Below are positions 1-8,667 of a DNA stretch of 64,000 nt, one piece after another. The translations under genes were made by a program, and so were the position numbers. Every line of letters starts with the position of its first letter. The first letter of the stretch is position 1. A model generated the notes under the pieces. The model made no database searches. It saw only the letters and a list, made by a program, of their open reading frames with translations, and was not told the DNA's origin. The DNA comes from Trachythela sp. YZ-2020 (lineage: Eukaryota > Cnidaria > Anthozoa > Malacalcyonacea > Clavulariidae). The DNA lies in assembly GCA_016169945.1 (NCBI GenBank), contig JADLSH010000393.1, positions 11,321,501 through 11,385,500 of the forward strand, read 5' to 3'.

Positions 1-77
1 AAGTAAACTGGATAGCGAAATCTACTGTTTACTGAAGCCAATTAGACATTGCTATAAGCAACTGAAATCTGTCATTA

Positions 78-406
78 GGCCACTATTTGTTGAATATTAG
101 TTTCTCATCAGAGGCTTTCTTCAAAGTTCAGGCGGGCGGGCGGCCACTACCATTATCTCATTATTACCCTAGAACTTCTGATGTCCACCATGACTCAATA
201 AAATTTCGCTATAAATAAGTAAAACCGTGCGAAAATCCCTTTGACAAAGAATAGTATCAAATACAGATGGAGAATTATAATTTTATAAAGAAATTTAGTA
301 AATTTTGGTTTGATATTTGACAAAACTGCGATAATGCCGATCGATGCGGCTTTGTAAAAGCCATGCGGGCGGAGGATGGGAAACTAATATTCAACAAATA
401 GTGGCC
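78..406. mobile_element. PIF/Harbinger-like MITE (copy 1)
   Basis: The ends form a terminal inverted repeat of about 28 bp beginning GGCCACTATTTGTTGAATA at the left, with its reverse complement at the right. The left flank is TTA, the usual 3-bp target of PIF/Harbinger elements. The right flank here reads TAA, but the sister copy at 5873-6205 is flanked by TTA on both sides. There is no coding capacity, so the element is non-autonomous. Confidence 0.7.
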
Positions 407-683
407 TAAGATATAACTACATTATATTCACATAAAACAACAATATTCGAAACGTAATACTGATAGAGTAATTTTTAAGCCTTAGTCCAAACGAGGATGA
501 GAGTTGATGAGAGTCAATGAAGAGAAAACAAAGTAATTTTGGGAGATACGGCAAAAATATTTTAGTTTTTACGCATTTCTTCGCAAATCACGACATAGAA
601 AAAATTGCCTCTCAATTAAACAAAGTTTTAGAAATGTTTTTACGAAATCTAAGTAGTCTTTATCAATTATCATTTGTTTACAG

Positions 684-859
684 ATCCGCGACAAAGGTTT
701 GGACTTTCCTCTGATATTGAAGAATTTCAATATATTCACATGGCTGGGAGGAAATGCATTTCGTACGAGTCATTATCCCTATGCCGAGGAGATTATGGAT
801 ATGGCAGACCAATTAGGGATAGTTGTGATTGACGAGTGTCCTGGAGTGGACATTCGAAA
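684..859 (+). CDS. GUSB: Beta-glucuronidase-like exon (partial gene, intact copy)
   Basis: This single exon of 58 codons plus 2 nt reads open between a pyrimidine-rich acceptor (TTTACAG) and a good donor (AA|GTAAGG). Its translation matches glycoside hydrolase family 2 beta-glucuronidase, the lysosomal enzyme that removes glucuronic acid from glycosaminoglycans. Readable blocks are a DKGLDFPL stretch, [13 protein letters not shown] and [10 protein letters not shown], which together fit the GH2 signature N-x-F-R-T-S-H-Y-P...G-[hydrophobic]4. The catalytic acid/base (in an NEP motif) and the nucleophile lie in later exons that I cannot find nearby. No neighbouring GUSB exon was recognised on either strand up to the transporter gene, so this is either an isolated fragment or part of a gene lying mainly left of the window. 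Confidence 0.8.
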
Positions 860-1582
860 GTAAGGATATTAAATCATTATATACGGATAATAAGCCAATT
901 CATAGTTTCGATGCGCATCCATGACGCGTTCTACGTCGGGTTATAATTGTAGTTGAATCTAACATGATACTGGAAGAATTATAATATGAATATCAAATAT
1001 TGAACTGTTCAATCATAATTTATGTTTTACATATAGCAATAATAGAACTGCCATTAAATCATTTTTTACTAGCATATTTTGTCTTCGCTGTGTAAGGCAA
1101 AATAAAGAAAGGTGCACCAAACTAAGGGAACAATTTCTAATTTAAAGTGAGTCAACCGCGGGGAAACTAATTGTTCTTCGAGCACTTTTTCCATATTCAA
1201 ATGACGATTTCCTATTAATAACAGCGTCTAGCCTTTCTATAACATGCACTTTGCACTATCCTAGGGATCTCTTAGTTCTGGGGGAAGGGTTTGTTTTTCT
1301 TTGAGAGCTAGGTAGACACTCTGGGAAATGCCCACTCACGAAATTACACTGCTTTTCTCTGATCATCCCCACTCCATTTAGCCGAAGACATGGCTTGATT
1401 TCGACTTTCTTGTTTTAGACCAAATTTTGGTCCGGAGTCCTTGACCATCTGTCCGTAATGGACGAACTAGTAGGACGAGAACCGTCCCTCCGTAGTCATG
1501 TGGCCTGTCGCTAATGAACCGAGCTCGGACGCCCCAGAAGCTGAAGCATATTTCAGGTAAAATATCATTCGAGCTTCTAAAA

Positions 1583-1790
1583 CCCCGGTCAAAGTTGATG
1601 CATGAGAGTTGATGAGAGTCAATGAGAGTTGCAACTCTCGATCGCCTTTCACCGCCAACTCTCATCGACTCTCATCATCTTTGAACTGGTTCAAATTTTG
1701 ATGAGAGTTGGTGAGAGTTTTGCTGGTTTGACCGGTAGCGTGGTAATATCCAGTCAACTCTCATGTAACTCTTGTTCTCGTTTGACCGGT
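1583..1790. mobile_element. MITE with GGTCAAA-type ends (copy 1)
   Basis: The element begins CCCCGGTCAAA and ends with the inverse TTTGACCGG. Inside are many short GAGAGTTGATGAGAGT motifs in both orientations. Two more copies occur at 5051-5319 and 7388-7596. No target duplication is clear and there is no protein-coding potential. It could be a non-autonomous DNA transposon of any of several superfamilies. Confidence 0.65.
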
Positions 1791-1799
1791 ACATGAGAC

Positions 1800-2044
1800 T
1801 CAGTAGGTAAACTTTCAGTAGGCATGGTAGATATATATGATTATAGGCTATAATTCTTGTTCTACTCAGGTTCAAATTCTTTATTTAGTTTAGTTGTTCA
1901 ATAAATGTATTGGCTGGTTGTTTTTTAATTTATTTAATCGTGATTATCTCGCACCATTTTATCTACGCCTACGCCCTACGGGCTTTTACGCGCTTCGACT
2001 TCGTACAACCAGCCCCAGGAATGCGCTGCAAGCCTACAACAAGT
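1800..2044. other. Unassigned AT-rich spacer
   Basis: I see no gene, repeat family or RNA in this stretch between the left MITE and the short minus-strand open frame. Confidence 0.4.
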
Positions 2045-2483
2045 TTAAAATTGAGTTGTATAGAGATTTAAAGAAAGTTCACATTTAATTTTTTCCAGTT
2101 GACTACAAACATGATTCCAATATGCTCTGGATATATCTAGAATATTCATAGTTGATGTTGTCATACCATGGTAACTCTTGCTGAAAAACAAATCAGTGAT
2201 ATGTTGGTGAAAATTAGGAGGATCTTCCATTGATAAATGAGGAAAGAACTTCACAGTTTTAACATCGTGTGTTAGTACTCCAAGAGGAAACCTAACTGAA
2301 CTAATTATATTTATACTGGATAGCTTTATCTGTTCTAAACTGTTCTTCCTAGAGAGCCAGTAAGAGAAATCATTTATTGATCCAATGTTACTACAGGAGT
2401 AAACCAGAGTACCCGGAGTCGGACTGGTAGAGTCAGACTGGAAGTACTCAACTGGGGCAAAATTATAATGAGACAACTGTAAC
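2045..2483 (-). CDS. Possible minus-strand exon, unrecognised
   Basis: An open frame of about 146 codons on the minus strand starts just after a good acceptor (TCTGCAG, exon start at 2483) and runs to a stop at 2045. The composition is protein-like and not repetitive. A short block, NDFSYWLSR, resembles the NDYSYWLS motif of the collagen IV NC1 domain, but the remainder does not convincingly follow that family, so no function is assigned. It needs a phase-2 upstream exon. The neighbouring repeat-rich gene at 2949-5631 offers a donor at 3062 that leaves phase 1, so the two do not join directly without an intermediate exon. Confidence 0.3.
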
Positions 2484-2521
2484 CTGCAGAAATGAAACCA
2501 GACTAAACATTTTTTCAACAA

Positions 2522-2948
2522 ATATTATAATCATCAGTTTATTTACATTATTTATATATACAAAATACACTATAAATATATATATATTGCATCGATAAAG
2601 ATAAAAATATTAATATGCAATACGTTCTGTTCATTCTATATAAATATAAAGCTTAAATTTAGATATTTGATCTATTTGATCGGAAGCAGAAAGTAAAAAG
2701 TGAGAAACATCGACCAAAAATTGAACGCTTCTTTTTCTTGTCTTTTTTCTGATGATCGTTCTTTAAATTCTTGTTCTCTAATTGGTTTCCTTTTGGCTTG
2801 CTTTTATTTTCTATGTTCACTTGCTCTATAAAAGGTTTGAAACTTGATTTCAGTATACATATAAAGCGGACACCAACAACACAACGCAGCGCAACGCAAC
2901 ACGACAATACACAACACAGCACAGCACACAACACACAGCAACAAAATA
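2522..2948. other. AT-rich and CA-rich low-complexity spacer
   Basis: The left part is AT-rich with a short TATATA run. At 2873-2945 there is a run rich in CACAACGCAGC-like motifs. Open frames here encode only Cys/Val or His/Gln low-complexity peptides and are not credible genes. Confidence 0.5.
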
Positions 2949-5631
2949 TCAACTGCTACTTAACCTAACCTTCACCACGTTACACATCTTTTTTTTATCA
3001 AAATGATACACTAAAGTACAAATACGTTCCCTGTGTAATCTGATGCTAGAGTACAACCTACCTGATTTGAACACTGAAGTGTCCTGAACATCAAATGCTT
3101 CCAAGGGTTCGTCAATTGGTGTTTCAGCCATAGGTGTTGATGGTGTTCCAGCCAATGGTGTTGGTGTTTCAGCCAGAACCAATGGTGGCGATGGTGTTGG
3201 CGTTTCAGCCAGAACCAGTGGTGGCGATGGTGTTGGTGTTTCACTCTGTGTCAGTAGTGGTGATGGTGTTGGTGTTTCAGGCAGAACCAGTGGTGGCGAT
3301 GGTGTTGGTGTTTCACCCTGTGCCAGTGGTGGCGATGGTGTTGGCGTTTCAGCCAGAACCAGTGGTGGCGATGGTGTTGGTGTTTCACCCTGTGCCAGTG
3401 GTGGCGATGGTGTTAGCGTTTCAGCCAGAACCAGTGGTGGCGATGGTGTTAGCGTTTCAGCCAGAACCAGTGGTGGCAAACGTGTTGGTGTTTCAGCCAG
3501 TGATGGTGGTGGCGATTGTGTTGGTGTTTCACCCTGTGCCAGTGGTGGCGACGGTGTTGGTGTTTCAGCCAGAACCAGTGGTGGCGATTGTGTTGGTGTT
3601 TCAGCCAGTGCCATTGGTGGCAAACGTGTTGGTGTTTCAGCCAGTGATTGCGGTGGCGATTGTGTTGGTGTTTCACCCAGTGCCAGTGGTGGAAAAGATG
3701 TTGGTGTTTCAGCCAGTGATGGTGATGGCGATGGTGTTGATACAACTACTATTACCTTCGATGGCAGTTGGAGCCACGTTGATTTTTGAGATGGGAATGG
3801 TCTCAGTAATGATAGTAGATGTCGTATTACTACAGATGGTACATGCTGTGTGTTTTCAAGAAGTTCGCCCGTGTGCCCATTGTGAAATAGGTCCTTGAGC
3901 CACCTTAAGTTTCTCGTGGAACATTCAAGTTGTCGTGGTAGAATTTGACCTTCTCCAATGTCCCCCATCAGCGGAAAATTTCCACCAGCAGCAACCATTC
4001 TGTCGACTCGAATTGTGAGAACACCAGAAAGATCCCGATCACTCGTCGCAGAAAGAGACAGATTCAAACTTACACATGGAGCCCCGGTCTTGCTCAACAC
4101 ATGTAAGGAATACTGCACATCATTTCCACGACTCGTAACCTGAATACTTTCAGGGTTTCCACAAGAAGCCAAAGGGTCGAGAGTAGTAGAGAATGGTGCC
4201 ACTGGTGGTGATGGTGTTTCAACCAGTGGTGGCGATGGTGTTTCAACCATTGGCAGTGATAGTGCTTCGGCCACTGGTGGTGATATTTCAGCCACTGATA
4301 GTGATGGTGTTCGAGCTACAGGTGGTGATGGTGTAAGTGATATTTCAGCCAGTTTTAGTGATGTTTCAGCGAGTGTTAGTGACTTCTCAGCCAGTGTTTG
4401 TAATGCTTTAGCAAGTGTTAGTGATGTTTTGGCCAGTGTTGGTGATGTTTTTGCTAGCGTTAGTGATGTTTCAGCAAGTGTCAGGGATGTTTCAGCCAGT
4501 GCTAGTGATGTTTTAGCCACTGGTGGTGATGGTCGTGATGGTGTTTCAGCCACGGCTGGTGATGGCGTTGGTGTTTCAGTCAGTGGTAGTAGCTCCATCG
4601 TCTTACACGGTTGGTGAATTTTGGGTTGGTGAATCAGCAGCTGTCTATCTTCCATCTTTGGTGCTTTTGGCAAAAGTATTGATGGAATGTGGATGAGTTT
4701 AATAGTGACTACTTTGACAAATGGAGAAGGTGGAGCTGTTGTCAGATTAGTTCGCGCTGAAGGTTTAGTAAGACGTTTGACACCTTTTCCAAGAGTGGTA
4801 TTCTGAACCAACTTCAGTGGATCATTTAACAGCGAATTCTCAGTGGGATTTTCATCACTGGTTTGTTGCGCACTGGTAGTATTACAACATTTATCGTTTA
4901 CATCAACCTGTTCTGTATTTGATTGAATCGTCTTCGTTTGACCTATGTAACGTAAGATAATTTTGTACATGAATATCTACTTTTAAAACTATTTCTTATA
5001 CTGCGCTTGTCACTGCAGATGACTACACGGTACGAAGCCCAAAGTGTTAACCCCCGGTCAAACGAGAATGAGAGTTGATAAGAGTGGCAAGTGAGATTTT
5101 CAACAATTCTCGTGCCCCGATCAAACGAGAACAAGAGTTGCATGAGAGTTAACTGGATATTACCACGCGTACCTGTCAAACGAGCAAAAACTCTCATCAA
5201 AATTTGAACAAGCTCGAAGTTGATGAGAGTTAATGAACATAAGAGGCGACGAGAGTTGGTGGTCAAACGCTAGCGAGAGTTTCAACTCTGATTAACTTTC
5301 ATTCTCGTTTGATCGGGGCTTTAGACTTCATAGTATTAAGAACAACATGTACAGTAATAGTAAATATCATACTTTTTTGTGTCGTCTCTTTTTTAAGTTC
5401 TTTGATCTTCTTTTCGAGATCCTCGCGCTCTGCCTTCGTACTTTTTCTGCTTATCGCAGCTCTTTTTCGTTGGTTTTCTAAGTACTCTGGCTTAAGATCG
5501 TCTGTTTTGTCCTCTTTTATGAAAACATCCAACTTTGCAAAAAGCCTGTCCAGCTTTTTCTCGTATTGTGTCAGTTTTTCATATTGTTTTCGCGCAGCAG
5601 CAAGATTTTCGGGTAATTTTGCAATTTCCAT
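2949..5631 (-). CDS. Two-exon gene: coiled-coil N-terminus and Pro/Ser/Thr repeat protein
   Basis: I do not recognise a family. Exon 1 (5631-5373) encodes about 86 residues rich in Lys, Glu and Arg, with heptad-like spacing typical of a coiled coil. It ends at AAAAA|GTATGA. Exon 2 begins at 4942 after ACATAG. Both junctions are phase 1, so the splice keeps one frame. Exon 2 is open for about 660 codons and consists largely of two tandem-repeat arrays: a 7-residue SLTLAET-type unit near 4320-4500 and a 12-residue ETPTPSPPLVLA-type unit near 3165-3740. A non-repetitive block of about 130 residues lies between them. A second candidate donor (CAG|GTAGGT at 3062) could skip the last 37 codons. The start chosen is the ATG at 5631; an upstream ATG at 5676 sits too close to the TATA-predicted start site. 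The intron holds a MITE. Confidence 0.5.
3165..3740. repeat. 36-bp coding minisatellite
   Basis: About 16 imperfect copies of a 36-bp unit (plus strand: GTTGGTGTTTCAGCCAGAAC and so on). Because 36 is a multiple of three, the array stays open on the minus strand as a 12-residue Pro/Thr/Ser unit and is also open in shadow frames on both strands. Unit variants alternate between AGAACCAGTGG and TGTGCCAGTGG types. Confidence 0.8.
4200..4580. repeat. 21-bp-like coding minisatellite
   Basis: A degenerate tandem array built on an AGTGTTAGTGATGTTTCAGC-like unit, encoding a Leu/Ala/Glu/Thr heptad on the minus strand. It lies in the same open frame as the 36-bp array, separated from it by about 450 bp of non-repetitive coding sequence. 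Confidence 0.65.
5051..5319. mobile_element. MITE with GGTCAAA-type ends (copy 2), in an intron
   Basis: The left end CCCCGGTCAAACGAGAATG and the right end, whose reverse complement reads CCCCGATCAAACGAGAATG, form a TIR of about 25 bp. This is the best-preserved pair of ends of this family in the window. It occupies most of the predicted intron of the coiled-coil/repeat gene. Confidence 0.75.
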
Positions 5632-5702
5632 ATTTCTTTCTCGCTCACGGTATGCAATGAACGCCGTCAATTGCAATTATGACGGATTTAATTAGGTCGC
5701 TG

Positions 5703-5711
5703 CTTTTATAG
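5703..5711 (-). promoter_or_regulatory. Candidate TATA box of the minus-strand repeat gene
   Basis: The minus strand reads CTATAAAAGC here, next to a GC-rich GCGCGCGCG tract. It lies about 75 nt upstream of the chosen start codon at 5631, which leaves room for a short 5' leader. Confidence 0.45.
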
Positions 5712-5872
5712 CCGCGCGCGCGAGGAATTGTGGTGAGTTAATTAACGCATTGTTACGTCATTACATTGCATACGAGCGCGTGCCACTGATCTGAAAAGTA
5801 AACTGGATAGCGAAATCTACTGTTTACTGAAGCCAATTAGACATTGCTATAAGCAACTGAAATCTGTCATTA

Positions 5873-6205
5873 GGCCACTATTTGTTGAATATTAGTTTCT
5901 CATCAGAGGCTTTCTTCAAAGTTCAGGCGGGCGGGCGGCCACTACCATTATCTCATTATTACCCTAGAACTTCTGATGTCCACCATGACTCAATATATAA
6001 AATTTCGCTATAAATAAGTAAAACCGTGCGAAAATCCCTTTGACAACGAATAGTATCAAATACAGATGGAGAATTATAATTTTATAAAGAAATTTAGTAA
6101 ATTCTGGTTTGATATTTGACAAAACTGCGATAATGCCCATCGATGCGGCTTTGTAAAAGCCATTGGGGCGGAGGATGGGAAACTAATATTCAACAAATAG
6201 TGGCC
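5873..6205. mobile_element. PIF/Harbinger-like MITE (copy 2)
   Basis: The same element as at 78-406, 333 bp long, here flanked by TTA on both sides. The terminal inverted repeat starts GGCCACTATTTGTTGAA. There is no coding capacity. Confidence 0.8.
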
Positions 6206-6482
6206 TTACTAAGATATAACTACATTATATTCACATAAAACAACAATATTCGAAACGTAATACTGATAGAGTAATTTTTAAGCCTTAGTCCAAACGAGGA
6301 TGAGAGTTGATGAGAGTCAATGAAGAGAAAACAAAGTAATTTAGGGAGATACGGCAAAAATATTTTAGTTTTTACGCATTTCTTCACAAATCGCGACATA
6401 GAAAAAATTGCCTCTCAAACAGAGTTTTAGAAATGTTTTTACAAAATCTAAGTAGTCTTTATCAATTATCATTTGTTTACAG

Positions 6483-6671
6483 ATCCGCGGCAAAGGTTTG
6501 GACTTTCCTCTGATATTGAAGAATTTCAATATATTCACATAGCTAGGAGGAAATGCATTTCGTACGAGTTTGATACCACTCTACCGGCATGCATTGCGCC
6601 AAACTCCATTAGGCAATAGGCCTATTAGGGATAGTTGTGATTGACGAGTGTCCTGGAGTGGACATTCGAAA
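6483..6671 (+). pseudogene. GUSB: Decayed beta-glucuronidase-like exon
   Basis: The duplicate of the exon at 684-859. The acceptor and donor survive, but the Trp codon of the conserved FTWLGGNAF block is now TAG. The bases coding for the HYPYAEE...DQ stretch are replaced by an unrelated piece, leaving the exon 13 nt longer and out of frame. The [16 protein letters not shown] end is intact at base level. It cannot contribute a working enzyme exon. Confidence 0.8.
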
Positions 6672-7387
6672 GTAAGGATATTAAATCATTATATACGGAT
6701 AATAAGCCAATTCATAGTTTCGATGCGCATCCATGACGCGTTCTACGTCGGGTTATAATTGTACTTGAATCTAACATGATACTGGAAGAATTATAATATG
6801 AATATCAAATATTGAACTCTTCAATCATAATTTATGTTTTACATATAGCCACAATAGAACTGCCATTAAATCATTTTTGTACTAGCATATTTTGTCTTCT
6901 GTGAAAGGCAAAATAAAGAAAGGTGCACTAAACTAAGGGAACATTTTCTAATTTAAAGTGACTCAACCGCGCGGAAACTAATTGTTCTTCGAGCACTTTT
7001 TCCATATTCAAATGACGATTTCCTATTAATAACAGCGTCTAGCCTTTCTAGCTTTGCACTATCCTAGGGATCTCTTAGTTCTGGGGGAAGGGTTTGTTTT
7101 TATTTGAGAGCTAGGTAGGCACTCTGGGAAATGCCCACTCACGAAATTACACTGCTTTTCTCTGATCATCCCCACTCCATTTAGCCGAAGACATGGCTTG
7201 ATTTCGACTTTCTTGTTTTAGACCAAATTTTGGTCCGGAGTCCTTGGCCATCTGTCCGTGATGGACGAACTAGTACGACGAGAACCGTCCTTCCGTAGTC
7301 ATGTGGTCTGTCGCTAATGAACCGAGCTCGGACGCCCCAGAAGCTGAAGCATATTTCAGGTAAAATATCATTCGAGCTTCTATAAAG

Positions 7388-7596
7388 CCCCGGTCAAAGT
7401 TGATGAGAGTTGATGCATGAGAGTTGATGAGAGTCAATGAGAGTTGCAACTCTCGATCGCGTTTCACCGCCAACTCTCATCGACTCTCATCATCTTTGAA
7501 CTGGTTCAAATTTTGATGAGAGTTTTGCTGGTTTGACCGGTACGCGTGGTAATATCCAGTCAACTCTCATGCAACTCTTGTTCTCGTTTGACCGGG
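7388..7596. mobile_element. MITE with GGTCAAA-type ends (copy 3)
   Basis: The copy of 1583-1790 within the right segmental repeat. It begins CCCCGGTCAAAG and ends CTCGTTTGACCGGG. The same internal GAGAGTTGATGAGAGT motifs occur. Confidence 0.65.
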
Positions 7597-7605
7597 ACAT
7601 GAGAG

Positions 7606-7914
7606 CAGTGGCGGATTACCAGTTACGGGGCCTGTAGGCTAAGTAAAATTTGCGGGCTTTGAGGATGATATTCTCACGCCTGTAAACGGTGACACATCTT
7701 TTAGCGAGGTCCGGCCATATTCCGCCTAAATATTTGGAAATTTAAGGTCTCGGAAATGCTATTTCCCGCTTTCTGGGGCCGTTTTGCTTAATTAAGGGCA
7801 AACTGAAATAATAACCATTCTAATAGAAAGTGCATTCTCTGAAAATCACGGGCCTCTTGAAAGCCCGGGCCTGTAGGCTTCAGCCTACTCAGCCTATTGG
7901 GTAATTCGCCACTG
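7606..7914. mobile_element. hAT-like MITE, CAGTGGCGGA ends
   Basis: It begins CAGTGGCGGATTACC and ends GGTAATTCGCCACTG, an imperfect 15-bp terminal inverted repeat of a type common among hAT-derived MITEs. No convincing 8-bp target duplication is visible, probably because the left side abuts another element. Its right side interrupts a LINE fragment. Confidence 0.6.
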
Positions 7915-8155
7915 ACCTCATTGCCTTGATTAAAAGCTTTTTGTCTGTCTCTAATTAGGTATTTGAATTTAGCAGTTATCCATGGTTTATCGTGATTATG
8001 CATTTTAACCATTTTACTTGGAAAGAAAAAATCCAATCCTGATTCTATTATACTATGGAAAATTTCACGTTTTTGTTCACATGGATCAGTATGGTATAAA
8101 GTACTCCAGTTGACGTTTGACAGGCATTTACCTAGAGCATTTTATGATATAAATC
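7915..8155 (-). mobile_element. LINE fragment (CR1/L2-like ORF2 linker)
   Basis: The minus strand encodes a KPWITAKFKYLIRDRQKAF-like stretch, the region between endonuclease and reverse transcriptase in CR1/L2-type LINE proteins. The fragment is cut at the left by the hAT-like MITE, and neither the endonuclease nor the RT domain is present here. Confidence 0.6.
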
Positions 8156-8262
8156 AGTGTTCTCTGATGGTAGAGGTAATCTCCATTCTATTACATCGGC
8201 TATCTTGATCCGTGACTTTGACACGTTCGCGACCGTTACGATCAAATGGAAACAAGGCTTTA

Positions 8263-8396
8263 GGGCCTGTTCGTATGAGCGAGCTGGCCCACTAAGCCGG
8301 GCCAGTTTGTCATTTGCTTCACGTGAGCCGGGATCTCGCCTCTTGCGAGTCAGCCCAGTATTAAAGCGGGCCAGCCCAGCTCATATCAACAGGCCC
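8263..8396. mobile_element. Tourist-like (PIF/Harbinger) MITE
   Basis: A small fold-back element whose ends read GGGCCTGTTCGTATGAGC and its inverse, flanked on both sides by TTA. The GGGCCTGTT end and the TTA target are typical of PIF/Harbinger elements. It lies 270 bp upstream of the transporter start. Confidence 0.75.
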
Positions 8397-8667
8397 TTAG
8401 AGAGGAGTCCGTAAGGAGAGGTTCGACTGTAGTATCGTCCTTCAACCAACTTCCTGAATATTCTTCAACGCCTATTCGGATCAGACCTTGCAGCGTTTGC
8501 GCATTCCAGGTGTTTTCAGATCAGTGAACGCAGCCTGCAGTTTATCTGTAGTTGCGGTTCATTTCAGTACGTCATGTAAGGGGCGACGAATGATATATGG
8601 AATATAAATCTTGTTGAAAATATAAATACAGAAAATTAATAGTTTAATACCAACAAATCAACAATCA

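Larger units (their letters stand above)
1..1800. repeat. Left copy of a ~1.8-kb direct segmental repeat
   Basis: This stretch is nearly the same, base for base, as 5797-7600. The match already holds at the first base of the window, so the repeat probably extends beyond the left edge. It contains in order a PIF/Harbinger-like MITE, a beta-glucuronidase-like exon, several hundred bases of AT-rich sequence without a recognisable gene, and a MITE with GGTCAAA-type ends. The two copies differ by scattered substitutions and small indels, so the duplication is not very recent. The span 860-1580 holds nothing else I can identify. Confidence 0.85.
5797..7600. repeat. Right copy of the ~1.8-kb direct segmental repeat
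   Basis: Collinear with 1-1800, with scattered point changes, a few short indels and one replaced block inside the beta-glucuronidase-like exon. The copy begins abruptly at AAGTAAACTGG and ends with the GGTCAAA-type MITE. Apart from the exon remnant and the two MITEs I see no other feature in it. Confidence 0.85.

Noticed and set aside
1378..1665. 95-codon minus-strand frame and its counterpart at 7270-7473
   Set aside because: It runs into the GAGAGTT-rich MITE and is not conserved in frame between the two repeat copies.
2659..2952. Cys-rich minus-strand open frame
   Set aside because: It translates a CA-rich low-complexity stretch and has no domain or splice context.
3134..3898. A 254-codon plus-strand open frame rich in Val, Phe, Gln and Pro
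   Set aside because: It is the antisense shadow of the 36-bp coding minisatellite; unit length divisible by three keeps it open. The minus strand has the TATA box, splice signals and non-repeat flanks.
7606..7914. An 8-bp target duplication for the CAGTGGCGGA element
   Set aside because: The flanks (CATGAGAG and ACCTCATT) do not match, so no duplication is claimed.
8157..8414. 85-codon open frame upstream of the transporter
   Set aside because: Most of it lies in the Tourist-like MITE at 8263-8396.
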